Below are positions 9,160-18,171 of a DNA stretch of 64,000 nucleotides, piece by piece. This DNA comes from Chitinophagales bacterium. GTDB lineage: Bacteria; Bacteroidota; Bacteroidia; Chitinophagales; LD1. The notes beneath the pieces were generated by a model that searched no databases, had not been told where the DNA came from, and was given only the letters and a program-made list of their open reading frames with translations. The translations under genes were made by a program, and so were the position numbers. The stretch is taken from assembly GCA_019638515.1 (NCBI GenBank), contig JAHBTS010000002.1:489558-553557 (forward strand), written 5' to 3'. How positions within the stretch are numbered: position 1 is the stretch's first letter; the number at the start of each line of letters is the position of its first letter.

Positions 9160-9555
9160 ATGAAATACACCTCGTTTATTATAGGCTGCATTTTGCTGCT
9201 AATGGCATGTAAAAACCATACACCCCAACAACTCTTAGTTGGTAATTGGCAATTCAACAATATTTTATACCAACAAGAAATTTCACCGGAAAATAAACCA
9301 CTCATAGAGGCCAACATAGCCTCCCTCCGCCAATCTTTTAGCTTAGAATACCATGCCGATAACACTTATCATTCGCATTCTATTAAAGATGAAACAGGCA
9401 AGTGGAAACTAAATGAAGCAGGAACAGCACTTACCCACACCGATAATGATGGAGAACAGCACTACCAAGTGGTGCAACTTACCAGCGACTCGCTATCTTT
9501 AAAAACTACATTACAGGCACAAACACTCACACTCCAATTTATCCGTAAAAAGTGA
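9160..9555 (+). CDS. Predicted lipoprotein, lipocalin-like
   Basis: A lipoprotein of about 131 residues. The signal peptide ends with the lipobox LLMAC, so the mature N-terminus is Cys-KNHTPQQ. The segment LLVGNWQFNN carries the G-x-W motif seen at the start of lipocalin-like barrels, and the rest alternates in a beta pattern (YHADNTYHSHSI, GKWKLNEAGTALT, DSLSLKTTLQ). An upstream in-frame TTG at 9118 lies inside the terminator hairpin and is rejected as the start. Its stop overlaps the next gene as GTGA, so the two lipoproteins form a coupled pair with the same general plan. The ligand is unknown. Confidence 0.75.
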   Translation: MKYTSFIIGCILLLMACKNHTPQQLLVGNWQFNNILYQQEISPENKPLIEANIASLRQSFSLEYHADNTYHSHSIKDETGKWKLNEAGTALTHTDNDGEQHYQVVQLTSDSLSLKTTLQAQTLTLQFIRKK

Positions 9556-9929
9556 GGCAAGCATACTGGCTATTAGCAGCAACACTCTTACTCTCCGCCT
9601 GCTCCGGCAATTCCTCCAAAAAGCAACTATCGGGCAAATGGGCAACTGCAAGCATGAAAGTAAATGGAGTTTATGTAGAAAATACCTGGCTGCAAGGTTC
9701 CTTTATGGAATTTTTAGCTGCAAATCAATACAAAAGCCAAATTTTCGGAAAAAGTGAACTCGGCAACTATACCATTTCCAACGATACGCTTTGGCTCAAT
9801 TGTACCAGCGATACAGCCATAGCCAATAAATTTTTCAATATTTTATCTGCCGATAGCACGCAGCTTATACTCCAATCGCTCAGCCCCAAAAACCAAATGA
9901 CCATTACCTTTATACCTCTGAAAAAATAA
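9552..9929 (+). CDS. Predicted lipoprotein, lipocalin-like
   Basis: A 125-residue lipoprotein starting at GTG 9552, which overlaps the stop of the preceding gene. The signal peptide ends with lipobox LLSAC. LSGKWATAS again gives the G-x-W motif near the mature N-terminus, and LGNYTISNDTLWL followed by DSTQLILQSLS mirrors the strand layout of the upstream gene. The two may be distant paralogues from a tandem duplication, though sequence identity is low by eye. No function can be assigned. Confidence 0.7.
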   Translation: MRQAYWLLAATLLLSACSGNSSKKQLSGKWATASMKVNGVYVENTWLQGSFMEFLAANQYKSQIFGKSELGNYTISNDTLWLNCTSDTAIANKFFNILSADSTQLILQSLSPKNQMTITFIPLKK

Positions 9930-10010
9930 TCTAAAGCCAACACTCTTCGGCTATTTTACATAAATCGAAAACATTTTAAGAGTAACTATTGTGTGTTTAA
10001 GCAATAATGT

Positions 10011-10018
10011 TATTTTTG
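10011..10018 (+). promoter_or_regulatory. -7 promoter box TAttTTTG of rpmI-rplT
   Basis: An exact match to the Bacteroidota TAnnTTTG box. It is 20 bases before the rpmI ATG, with a TTG 19 bases upstream (9989-9991) at the place expected for the -33 element. It gives rpmI-rplT their own promoter. Confidence 0.6.
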
Positions 10019-10038
10019 CCGTCCCAAATTTCATAGAA

Positions 10039-10236
10039 ATGCCTAAGGTTAAAACAAATTCAGGAGCAAAAAAGCGCTTTAAAGTTACTGGTTCAGGAAA
10101 AATAAAGCACAAAAAAGCCTTTAAGCGTCACTTACTTGGCCATAAAAGCAAAAGTAGAAAAGACGGTCTTAATATAGATGGTGTGGTGCACCCAAGCGAC
10201 ATGCCAAGAGTAAAAGACATGCTGGTAATGTCGTAA
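10039..10236 (+). CDS. rpmI: 50S ribosomal protein L35
   Basis: A 65-residue, highly basic protein beginning [20 protein letters not shown] and containing [16 protein letters not shown], which are diagnostic for bL35, a small protein of the large ribosomal subunit. The start is ATG 10039; the frame is open further upstream, but those residues do not belong to the family. It is 30 bases from rplT, the standard partner. In most bacteria infC lies directly upstream; here two lipoprotein genes occupy that place. Confidence 0.97.
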   Translation: MPKVKTNSGAKKRFKVTGSGKIKHKKAFKRHLLGHKSKSRKDGLNIDGVVHPSDMPRVKDMLVMS

Positions 10237-10266
10237 TCCAAATTGAAAACATTTAAAAAGTAAGAA

Positions 10267-10611
10267 ATGCCACGTTCAGTTAATTCGGTTGCAAGCCGTG
10301 CACGCAGGAAAAAAGTGATGCAAAAAGCGAAAGGATACTTCCTATCGCGTAGCAAAGTTTATACAGTAGCAAAGAATGCCGTTGAAAAAGCAGGTGTTTA
10401 CTCATACATCGGCAGAAAACGTAAGAAAAGAGACTACCGTTCATTGTGGATTGCGCGTATAAATGCCGCTGTTCGCGAGGAGGGCTTGTCTTATTCAAAA
10501 TTCATTGCTAAACTTGCAGAGAAAGGAATTGAGTTAAACAGAAAAGTATTAGCCGATTTAGCACTCAACAATCCAGAAGCATTCAAAGCAATTGTTGCTC
10601 AAGTAAAATAA
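10267..10611 (+). CDS. rplT: 50S ribosomal protein L20
   Basis: A 114-residue basic protein of normal length for bL20. [20 protein letters not shown] and [17 protein letters not shown] match the family throughout. L20 is needed early in 50S assembly and binds 23S rRNA; in some bacteria it also represses its own operon by binding mRNA, but no L20-binding leader is evident here. The gene ends just before an intrinsic terminator. Confidence 0.97.
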   Translation: MPRSVNSVASRARRKKVMQKAKGYFLSRSKVYTVAKNAVEKAGVYSYIGRKRKKRDYRSLWIARINAAVREEGLSYSKFIAKLAEKGIELNRKVLADLALNNPEAFKAIVAQVK

Positions 10612-10652
10612 AAAACGAATTAAAGAGTTCGTGTTTTCATAGGTTCAAGATT

Positions 10653-10685
10653 GGTCGTTCCCGCAAGGGGCGACCTTTCCTTTTT
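10653..10685 (+). terminator. Intrinsic terminator of rpmI-rplT
   Basis: GGTCG and CCC pair with GGGG and CGACC around a GCAA loop, with one bulged or mismatched base, and the stem is followed by TTTCCTTTTT. It lies 41 bases after the rplT stop and about 50 bases before the tmRNA promoter. Confidence 0.75.
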
Positions 10686-10733
10686 AGGGCAAGTTGTTTA
10701 AACTTTATTGCAGCAAGCATTGCTGTATTTAGC

Positions 10734-10741
10734 TATCTTTG
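10734..10741 (+). promoter_or_regulatory. -7 promoter box TAtcTTTG of the tmRNA gene
   Basis: An exact TAnnTTTG match 40 bases upstream of the mature tmRNA 5' end. This leaves room for a short 5' leader to be removed by RNase P. A TTG lies 23 bases upstream. Confidence 0.55.
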
Positions 10742-10781
10742 CCTTGTTCTTTGAAAGAAGATGCTTCAACACATCTTCAAT

Positions 10782-11148
10782 GGGGCTGATTGGAATTGAC
10801 GGGAAGCCGTATCGGTACACCGGCATGCCGAGCATGTAAGTAGCTCGATAATCCACTTGCAGATTCTTTTTATATGGCGAACAATCTTACGCCATGGCTG
10901 CCTAATCTTAGAGATTAAGCACCATTTGCCCCGCGCTTGAGGCACCGTACACAGCGCGCTGGCAATCAAAACTCGGTGCCGCCTTTGTAAGTTTCATCCA
11001 CTTACAAAGCCACCGTATTAACGGATGTAAGGCTTCGGTTGGTGGGATTACTTAACCTGCCGTAAGCACGAAAAACAATAAGTAACTAAGCATGTAGAGG
11101 GTCTATCGCTGCCTTAGCCGGACGCGGGTTCGATTCCCGCCAGCTCCA
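10782..11148 (+). ncRNA. ssrA: Transfer-messenger RNA (tmRNA)
   Basis: A transfer-messenger RNA of about 367 bases. The 5' end GGGGCTGATT and the 3' end CAGCTCCA pair as the acceptor stem; the T-arm GCGGGTTCGATTCCCGC is at about 11124-11140. CCA is not encoded. The tag reading frame is at 10876-10905: GGC GAA CAA TCT TAC GCC ATG GCT GCC TAA, that is GEQSYAMAA after the charged Ala, ending in the AA that ClpXP-type proteases recognise. tmRNA with SmpB rescues ribosomes stalled on broken mRNAs and marks the product for degradation. The gene converges on dtd, with only six bases between them and no clear terminator. Confidence 0.95.
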
Positions 11149-11154
11149 CTCCTT

Positions 11155-11607
11155 TTACTCAGGTTGTTTACTATCCATTACAATAGTTACAGGACCATCG
11201 TTTAGTAATTCAACTTTCATGGCTGCACCAAAAACTCCGGTGGCTATTGGTTTACCAATTTCGGCAGCCAGCTGTGCTACAAAACTTTCGTAAAGCGGAA
11301 CAGCAATATCGGGCTTGGCAGCTCCAATAAACGATGGGCGATTGCCTTTTTTATAGGAGGCAAATAGTGTAAATTGACTTACAACCAATATACCTCCACC
11401 AATATCTTTTACGCTTAAATTCATCAAGCCCGCCTCATCATTAAACACTCTAAGCGCTGCTATTTTTTTACTCATCCATTGTATATCATTCAAAGAATCC
11501 TCTGGTTCAAATCCTGCCAGCACCAAAAAACCTGTTTCAATTTCACCGGAAAGGTGTCCTTCAATTCGCACACTTGCATGCCTTACTCGTTGAATTACTG
11601 CTCGCAT
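11155..11607 (-). CDS. dtd: D-aminoacyl-tRNA deacylase
   Basis: A 150-residue enzyme of normal family length that removes D-amino acids, and glycine from tRNA-Ala, mischarged on tRNA. It begins MRAVIQRVRHASV and contains the two signature motifs, SQFTLFASYKKGNRPSF and the C-terminal NDGPVTIVMD with the Gly-cisPro-type loop. The protein is cytosolic. It is convergent with the tmRNA gene, which places two translation quality-control functions tail to tail. Confidence 0.95.
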   Translation of the reverse strand: MRAVIQRVRHASVRIEGHLSGEIETGFLVLAGFEPEDSLNDIQWMSKKIAALRVFNDEAGLMNLSVKDIGGGILVVSQFTLFASYKKGNRPSFIGAAKPDIAVPLYESFVAQLAAEIGKPIATGVFGAAMKVELLNDGPVTIVMDSKQPE

Positions 11608-11651
11608 AATTTAGCTTCATTTACTAACATCGCAAAATAAATCACAAAATA

Positions 11652-12191
11652 ATGGATAATAATCTCGGAATTGGTTCAAGAATTCAACACCCTAAATATG
11701 GCAAAGGCGTAGTAGTAAATTTAGATGCCGAATACTATACCGTTTACTTTTTAGAAGAAGGCTCCACACGTGGTATTGCCCGCGATTTTGACGGCATTAT
11801 TACTTTAGAAAAGATAGAGTCTGATACACCTCCTATTACGCTAAGCGATTTAAAAAATGCAGTAGCAGAAGTATTGGAAGATAAATACGGTGCCGAAGAA
11901 AAAGTAATATTGGGAAATAAATGGATGGGAGGCAATGTAATTCTGCAACCAGGCAGTAGCGACTTGCAGGCAAAAGAAATTTCAATAGAAACGTTTTTTC
12001 ATAAAATTGTAATGGTACGCGATCGCCTTCGCGTAATGGAGCAACAGATAAATGCCCACAAAAAACTAACCGATGAAGAAAAGGTAGAGCTACAACAATA
12101 CATTACCCGTATTTATGGTTCGCTTACAACTTTTAATATATTGTTTCGCTATACCGAAGACCAGTTTAAAGGTACTGGAGGCAAAGAGTAA
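11652..12191 (+). CDS. Conserved hypothetical protein with an N-terminal SH3-like domain
   Basis: A 179-residue protein divergent from dtd, with 44 bases between the starts. Residues 5-50 (GSRIQHPKYGKGVVVNLDAEYYTVYF) look like the small SH3/Tudor-like beta-barrel found in CarD-like and UvrD C-terminal regions, which often bind proteins or nucleic acid. The C-terminal 80 residues (MVRDRLRVMEQQINAHKKLTDEEK onward) are helical and charged. It has no signal peptide, so it should be cytosolic. I recognise it only as a type seen in Bacteroidota genomes; the role is unknown. Confidence 0.75.
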   Translation: MDNNLGIGSRIQHPKYGKGVVVNLDAEYYTVYFLEEGSTRGIARDFDGIITLEKIESDTPPITLSDLKNAVAEVLEDKYGAEEKVILGNKWMGGNVILQPGSSDLQAKEISIETFFHKIVMVRDRLRVMEQQINAHKKLTDEEKVELQQYITRIYGSLTTFNILFRYTEDQFKGTGGKE

Positions 12192-12207
12192 CTAAAATGC
12201 TTAAATA

Positions 12208-12260
12208 TTCAATAAAAAAAGAGGCTGCATTTTTGAAACAGCCTCTTTTTTTTTATTGAA
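12208..12260. terminator. Strong bidirectional terminator
   Basis: GAGGCTG pairs with CAGCCTC around an 11-base loop. The stem is extended by A7 against T9 and by TTCAAT against ATTGAA. It lies between two convergent genes and can stop both. Confidence 0.9.
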
Positions 12261-12273
12261 TAAAAGCAATATG

Positions 12274-13149
12274 CTATTTACTGATGTTGAACTTTCCTTT
12301 CAGCATGTTGTTTCCTGCTTTATTTACTTCAAAAATATAGTAGCCGTTGTTCAAAGAACTTACATCTACCGAGTTAGAATACATTTCTGAAGAAAGTACC
12401 GTTCTTCCATCTAATGAAATTACCTTCAACTCATGCCCCACCAAACTTACACTTCCATCGAATGTAATTTGAGTAGTTGCAGGATTGGGAAAAAACTTTA
12501 AACCTGCATACGATAATGCTGCTTCTTGAATACCTACTGTGGTAGCATACACAAAACGCAAGTTATCAAAATGTGCCACCGAGCCTTTGGTACCATTATT
12601 TTGAAGCCCCTTACTGCTGCTTAAAACAATATCAATACTATCGGGTGTACCGCTCAAATTGCCGGCATACTGCAACGGTACAAAAATTGAGTACCAATTA
12701 TTATTCGTAGAAGCAAGCAATACTGCTCCATCTAAATAATCAACATACTTAGAGGTTCCTGCATCGTAACGGTAAGTATTTATGTTAATTACAGCGCTAT
12801 CATTAGTACCCGGAGCATATTTATATGCAAACTTTAGTGTATCGGGCAATCCGGTAAATGTGCCAAAGTAAGAAGCACTGCCGGCCAACAATACTTTAGT
12901 CTGCTGCACCAGAGCCGAATCAGTAGTTAATTTAAGCGATGCAGTTCCATCTACAAAATTACCCGGTGTGGTATCTTTTACAGCAAAGCCTGAAACAGCG
13001 CCCCCTGAAATGGTCTCCCAAGTTTCCCAACCGGTAGGTGCACTAGGCGTTCCACTCCAATTATCAAATCCGCTATTAGGAATTTGTGTTTGTGCAGATA
13101 CTGCCAATGCCGCACCAAGCGACAAAAAGAGCGTAAAGATTTTTTTCAT
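12274..13149 (-). CDS. T9SS type A sorting domain protein
   Basis: A 291-residue exported protein. The signal peptide ends AVSAQ near residue 20. The mature N-terminus TQIPNSGFDNWSG and the following GWETWETISG and FVDGTASLKLTTDS resemble the N-terminal domain of the protein at 7785-9089 (VPNGGFENW), a beta-sandwich of about 190 residues. The C-terminal 75 residues are a type A sorting domain (LKFFPNPATTQITF, LDGRTVLSS, LNNGYYIFEV). It should be secreted by the type IX system. It is a simpler relative of the 7785 protein, lacking the Ig-like domain. The ligand is unknown. Confidence 0.85.
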   Translation of the reverse strand: MKKIFTLFLSLGAALAVSAQTQIPNSGFDNWSGTPSAPTGWETWETISGGAVSGFAVKDTTPGNFVDGTASLKLTTDSALVQQTKVLLAGSASYFGTFTGLPDTLKFAYKYAPGTNDSAVININTYRYDAGTSKYVDYLDGAVLLASTNNNWYSIFVPLQYAGNLSGTPDSIDIVLSSSKGLQNNGTKGSVAHFDNLRFVYATTVGIQEAALSYAGLKFFPNPATTQITFDGSVSLVGHELKVISLDGRTVLSSEMYSNSVDVSSLNNGYYIFEVNKAGNNMLKGKFNISK

Positions 13150-13178
13150 ATTACTTGATAGTTTGTTTTGTTTAATAA

Positions 13179-13186
13179 CAAATATA
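13179..13186 (-). promoter_or_regulatory. -7 promoter box TAtaTTTG (minus strand)
   Basis: On the minus strand the sequence is TATATTTG, an exact match to the Bacteroidota box, 29 bases upstream of the ATG at 13149 of the T9SS gene. Confidence 0.45.
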
Positions 13187-13290
13187 ATAGGTTTAAAACA
13201 AGGTTAAAACACCACCCCTGCCCTCTAACAAAAATTTATGGAGCCACATTTTTTACTTTCTTCGCCCAACAAAACAAAAACAGCATAATC

Positions 13291-14943
13291 ATGGCACTTA
13301 GTTCAGCTTACTCAGAAATTATTTCAAATGCCATTAAGGCAATTCATGCAAGAACTTTTTTTGCGCAATATCCGGAACATCCCAAAGCCTATGGCGAAGA
13401 AGCTCCTGCAAAAGGACAGGTGGCTTTTGATGCACAACGCAACCAAAAATTTGAAGGACTACTGCAAACCAATGCTACCGAATGGATTGGAGAAGAAGTG
13501 TCGCCATTTACAATGGAAGCACTTGGTGTTACATACCCTGCATTTGATACCGATACTTTAGTTGTTCGCTCCGGCAGGGCCTTTGAGCAATGGCGTAAAC
13601 TGAGTGCCGATGACCGCGCAGAAGTGTTGGTAGATGCATTAGAGAGAATTAAAAACCGCTTTTTTGAAATTGCATTTGCTACCCAACACACCACAGGACA
13701 ATCTTTTATTATGAGTTTCCAAGCCAGCGGTCCGCACGCCAACGATCGTGCATTAGAAGCGCTAGCATTGGGCTACCAAGAAATTACACGCTTTCCAAGC
13801 AATATAACATGGGCAAAACCTGCAGGCAAAACCACCATTACATTAGAAAAAACATATCGCCCTGTACCAAAAGGTATTTCATTGGTAATTGGCTGCTCTA
13901 CTTTCCCAACTTGGAATAGTGTTCCGGGCTTATTTGCCTCGCTTATTACCGGAAACACGGCTATTGTGAAACCACATCCTAAAAGTGTGTATCCAATTGC
14001 TGTAGTGGTTGCAGAAATTCAGGCAGCATTAAAAGCAAAAGATTTAGACGTAAATATCTGCCAACTGGCTGTAGATAGCAGCAGCAACCTTATTACCAAA
14101 AAACTAGCCGAGCACCCGCTCGTAAAAGTAATTGACTACACCGGAGGTTCTGCATTTGGAGCTTATATAGAAAGCCTTCCTGGGAAAACCACTTTTACCG
14201 AAAAAGCAGGTGTTAATTCTGTGATTTTAGACTCTGTTGCCGATATAAAAGCTGTAGCACAAAACTTATCGTTTGCAGTTTCGTTGTATTCCGGGCAAAT
14301 GTGTACCGCTCCGCAAAACTTTTTTATTCCTGCCACAGGCATAAAAACAGCCGAAGGAACATTGAGCTACGATGAAACCGTGAAAACACTTACCGGATCC
14401 ATTAGCGGCTTGGCAGCACATCCGCAAATGGGAGCCGGCACCTTGGGTGCTGTACAAAATGAGGTTACTCTAAAACGTGTTGAAAGCGTAAAAGATATTG
14501 CCACAGTTTTGGTTGAACCATCGGCAGTTGCCAATGCAGAATTCCCAAATGCTCGCACTTGCAGCCCAATAGTATTAGAAACCAATGCCAAAGATTTTGG
14601 TGTTTTTGAAAATGAACTATTTGGTCCAATTGTGCTAATAGTTAAAACACAAAACACAGAAGAAAGTCTTCACTTGGCAAAAGAAATGGCAGCCAAACAC
14701 GGAGCAATTACTTGTGCTGCATATACTACCGATCCAAGTGTAGCAGCCCGCATAGAAGACGAAATGGAAAGTGTTTTTGCCCCTGTAAGTTTTAACCTCA
14801 CCGGAGGTATCTTTGTAAACCAACACGCAACATTCAGCGATTTTCACGTTACCGGAGGCAACCCTGCCGGCAACGCTTCATTTACCAATCCTGAATATGT
14901 AAATAAACGTTTTGTGTGGGTAGGGCACAGAAAAGCCGTGTAA
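13291..14943 (+). CDS. paaN: Aldehyde dehydrogenase family protein, PaaN-like
   Basis: A 550-residue NAD(P)-dependent aldehyde dehydrogenase-fold protein. The length and the sequence (ARTFFAQYPEHPKAYGE near the N-terminus, VIGCSTFPTWNSVPGL, FVNQHATFSDFHVTGGNPAG near the end) match PaaN, the stand-alone type of phenylacetate-pathway aldehyde dehydrogenase. The catalytic Cys is Cys338 in SGQMCTAPQ and the general-base Glu lies in TEKAGVNS. In the phenylacetate pathway it would oxidise the ring-opened semialdehyde, but no other paa gene is in the window. The start is ATG 13291; the open frame extends 41 codons upstream into the divergent promoter region and is not used. Confidence 0.85.
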   Translation: MALSSAYSEIISNAIKAIHARTFFAQYPEHPKAYGEEAPAKGQVAFDAQRNQKFEGLLQTNATEWIGEEVSPFTMEALGVTYPAFDTDTLVVRSGRAFEQWRKLSADDRAEVLVDALERIKNRFFEIAFATQHTTGQSFIMSFQASGPHANDRALEALALGYQEITRFPSNITWAKPAGKTTITLEKTYRPVPKGISLVIGCSTFPTWNSVPGLFASLITGNTAIVKPHPKSVYPIAVVVAEIQAALKAKDLDVNICQLAVDSSSNLITKKLAEHPLVKVIDYTGGSAFGAYIESLPGKTTFTEKAGVNSVILDSVADIKAVAQNLSFAVSLYSGQMCTAPQNFFIPATGIKTAEGTLSYDETVKTLTGSISGLAAHPQMGAGTLGAVQNEVTLKRVESVKDIATVLVEPSAVANAEFPNARTCSPIVLETNAKDFGVFENELFGPIVLIVKTQNTEESLHLAKEMAAKHGAITCAAYTTDPSVAARIEDEMESVFAPVSFNLTGGIFVNQHATFSDFHVTGGNPAGNASFTNPEYVNKRFVWVGHRKAV

Positions 14944-14963
14944 ATAAATTTCAAACAGTATTT

Positions 14964-14990
14964 AAAGCAGCCTAAACAGCTGCTTTTTTT
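14964..14990 (+). terminator. Intrinsic terminator of the PaaN-like gene
   Basis: AAAGCAGC pairs with GCTGCTTT around CTAAACA and is followed by a T-run; it lies 20 bases after the stop. Confidence 0.85.
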
Positions 14991-15128
14991 ATGCCCAATG
15001 AAAGCGCTACCATATAAACAACGCTACGAGTTTCAAGTATGCACTAAAGTGAATACATTTTTAAAAATTGTACCAACGCCTGTTAAATAACGCTTGTGTT
15101 ATTTATTAAACTCTGCTACTTTAGCCAT

Positions 15129-15440
15129 ATGGCAAGTTCGTTAGACAAATGGGAACCCAACAAAGGAAAAGCTCCCGATTATTACGAAACAGTAAAGTAT
15201 GTATATAAATACATAGACTTTCATATTGCCGAACACGAAGCCTACCTTATACTCGACACTTTTATTTTTAAATGGAACGATTCCTTAGGAAAAGTAATTA
15301 AAGAAGAAGAGTTTAAGAGCTATGTAATTAGCGAACTACGCACGCACTATTACCTTTTCTTACCGGAAGAAAAAATAAAAACGGTAATTACACATATTAT
15401 AGGCTACTTAAAAGCCGTTGGGCAATACAAGCCTGTATAA
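15129..15440 (+). CDS. Conserved hypothetical protein
   Basis: A protein of about 103 residues starting at ATG 15129 (MASSLDKWEP); an upstream TTG adds 11 hydrophobic residues that look like non-coding sequence. It is rich in Tyr, Lys and Glu, with no signal peptide or membrane segment, and looks like a small all-helical cytosolic protein (YYETVKYVYKYIDF, IKEEEFKSYVISELRTHYY). It ends one base from the enolase stop, tail to tail. I do not recognise the family. Confidence 0.65.
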   Translation: MASSLDKWEPNKGKAPDYYETVKYVYKYIDFHIAEHEAYLILDTFIFKWNDSLGKVIKEEEFKSYVISELRTHYYLFLPEEKIKTVITHIIGYLKAVGQYKPV

Positions 15441-15441
15441 A

Positions 15442-16770
<1,329 letters not shown>

Positions 16771-16792
16771 CTAACTGATGGCAGCTAAATAA

Positions 16793-16824
16793 TAAAAAAA
16801 AGACGGCTCTTTTGGAACCGCCTT
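16793..16824 (-). terminator. Intrinsic terminator (minus strand) after the beta-helix gene
   Basis: On the minus strand GGCGGTTC pairs with GAGCCGTC (two G-U pairs) around CAAAA and is followed by eight T. It lies 36 bases after the beta-helix gene and upstream of the enolase start. Confidence 0.8.
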
Positions 16825-16859
16825 AGTCTGAACAAGTCTGAAAAAAGTTTAGATAGTTG

Positions 16860-18038
16860 TTATTTAATTGGAACTACTTTTTCTATGGTTATTCCATTTG
16901 CCGATACAGATAAAAACCCACTCTGCTCCGGTAATTGGTTAAAGAAATCTTTGTAAGTATTGCCGAGTATGGTGTAACCACCTGTGTTTAAATCGTAGAA
17001 TAAATTATTGGTAAGGTTTACATTTTTACCTTCAGATTTATTGAAGTAGTATGCTTGGTTAGCAGCTTGCTTGCTATCTATGGTTAATTTTATTCGGTTA
17101 AAGTTTATAAGCTGGTTATCGGTATTGCCATTTAATGCTACTCCATAAATAGCGCCTGCACCTCCTACAGAAATTGAATTGCCATTGATGTTGGCATAAT
17201 TGTTTTCTAAACCCATACAATCGTTTAAGTAAACTCCGTATTTACCATTGGTGGCATTGATAATATTATTTGTAATAACTGTATTGTTATTACACTTATT
17301 GAGTGCCACAGCTTTGTAATCTTCATACTTTGTAAAAGAACTTACTGCATTATCTGTAAGTATAGGAGCATCTTCATTTTCTAACACAATACCTGCTTCG
17401 TGTTGGTTATGAAACAAACAACCGGAGATTAGTGTTCTAATAGCAGTAGCATCCGACTTTTTATACAATCCGAAACTTCCATTATCAAACTCTGTATCGT
17501 CAAAAGTAAGGTAATCTTTTTTGCCCTGCGGTGTGCAATAAACTATTGCATTGTTGGCTCCGGTTCTGGCACCTTCCACACCACTTAAAATACAACTCTT
17601 AAAACTAACGTTAGAAGCATTGCCATCAATGCGCACTACATTTCCGTAAGTAGAAGCATTGTTTTCAAAAGAAAGATTTTCGAAAGAAAGGAAAGAGGCG
17701 TCTTTTAATCCTATAATGTATTCTGCTCCTTCGGTTGGCGTTTCAAACACCACATCGGAATTATTTCCCGTTTTAGACTCGAAAGTTACAATATTCATAG
17801 GATTGGTTCCTTTAATGGCACCAATATTTACTTTCTCTTTATACTTTCCTTTTTCGATTGCAATCCATACCGGACCAGAAACGCCATTTTCTTGCAAACT
17901 GCGTACAGCCTCATTCATATTTTTAAAATTGCCACCTTCACCGATGGTATATTCTCCATTAAGAGGCTCGGCAACCGCTCCCACCGAAAGAAGGAACAAT
18001 AACGAAAAAATCATTGTGAATTCGTAGTGCTTTTTCAT
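16860..18038 (-). CDS. Secreted right-handed beta-helix protein
   Basis: A 392-residue exported protein. The signal peptide ends at about residue 23 (VGAVAEP). From residue 30 it has the start of a pectate-lyase-like or NosD-like fold (GEGGNFKNMNEAVRSLQENG), followed by repeating short strands with Asn ladders (NNTVITNNIINATNGKYGV, NANINGNSISVGG-type turns). This pattern fits a right-handed parallel beta-helix. There is no type IX sorting tail and no lipobox, so it is probably periplasmic. Such folds bind or cut polysaccharides, but no catalytic acid cluster can be assigned by eye. Direct and inverted repeats lie upstream of its start. Confidence 0.75.
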   Translation of the reverse strand: MKKHYEFTMIFSLLFLLSVGAVAEPLNGEYTIGEGGNFKNMNEAVRSLQENGVSGPVWIAIEKGKYKEKVNIGAIKGTNPMNIVTFESKTGNNSDVVFETPTEGAEYIIGLKDASFLSFENLSFENNASTYGNVVRIDGNASNVSFKSCILSGVEGARTGANNAIVYCTPQGKKDYLTFDDTEFDNGSFGLYKKSDATAIRTLISGCLFHNQHEAGIVLENEDAPILTDNAVSSFTKYEDYKAVALNKCNNNTVITNNIINATNGKYGVYLNDCMGLENNYANINGNSISVGGAGAIYGVALNGNTDNQLINFNRIKLTIDSKQAANQAYYFNKSEGKNVNLTNNLFYDLNTGGYTILGNTYKDFFNQLPEQSGFLSVSANGITIEKVVPIK

Positions 18039-18082
18039 GACTTGTAATTTTTATGGATGTTTTTGAAACTTTTCTTTTTTCT

Positions 18083-18102
18083 TATCGTAACATATCGTTA
18101 CA
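18083..18102. repeat. Tandem pair of 10-base direct repeats, TATCGTWACA
   Basis: TATCGTAACA and TATCGTTACA lie head to tail with one difference, 45 bases upstream of the beta-helix gene start on the minus strand. The spacing of one helical turn suits a pair of regulator half-sites. Confidence 0.45.
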
Positions 18103-18122
18103 GGGTGCAAAATAGGTCTATG

Positions 18123-18140
18123 CTCTTGATTTGTCAAGAG
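18123..18140. promoter_or_regulatory. Inverted repeat CTCTTGA-tttg-TCAAGAG
   Basis: A perfect seven-base inverted repeat with a four-base spacer lies 32 bases after the transporter stop and 85 bases before the beta-helix gene start. It has no T-run, so an operator is as likely as a terminator. Confidence 0.35.
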
Positions 18141-18171
18141 TTGTATAGATTTATTTTGCTATTGGCATGTT

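Noticed and set aside
10879..10905. A tmRNA tag read as ANNLTPWLP from GCGAAC in the next frame.
   Set aside because: The frame GEQSYAMAA ends in YAMAA-stop, matching known tag ends; the other reading does not.
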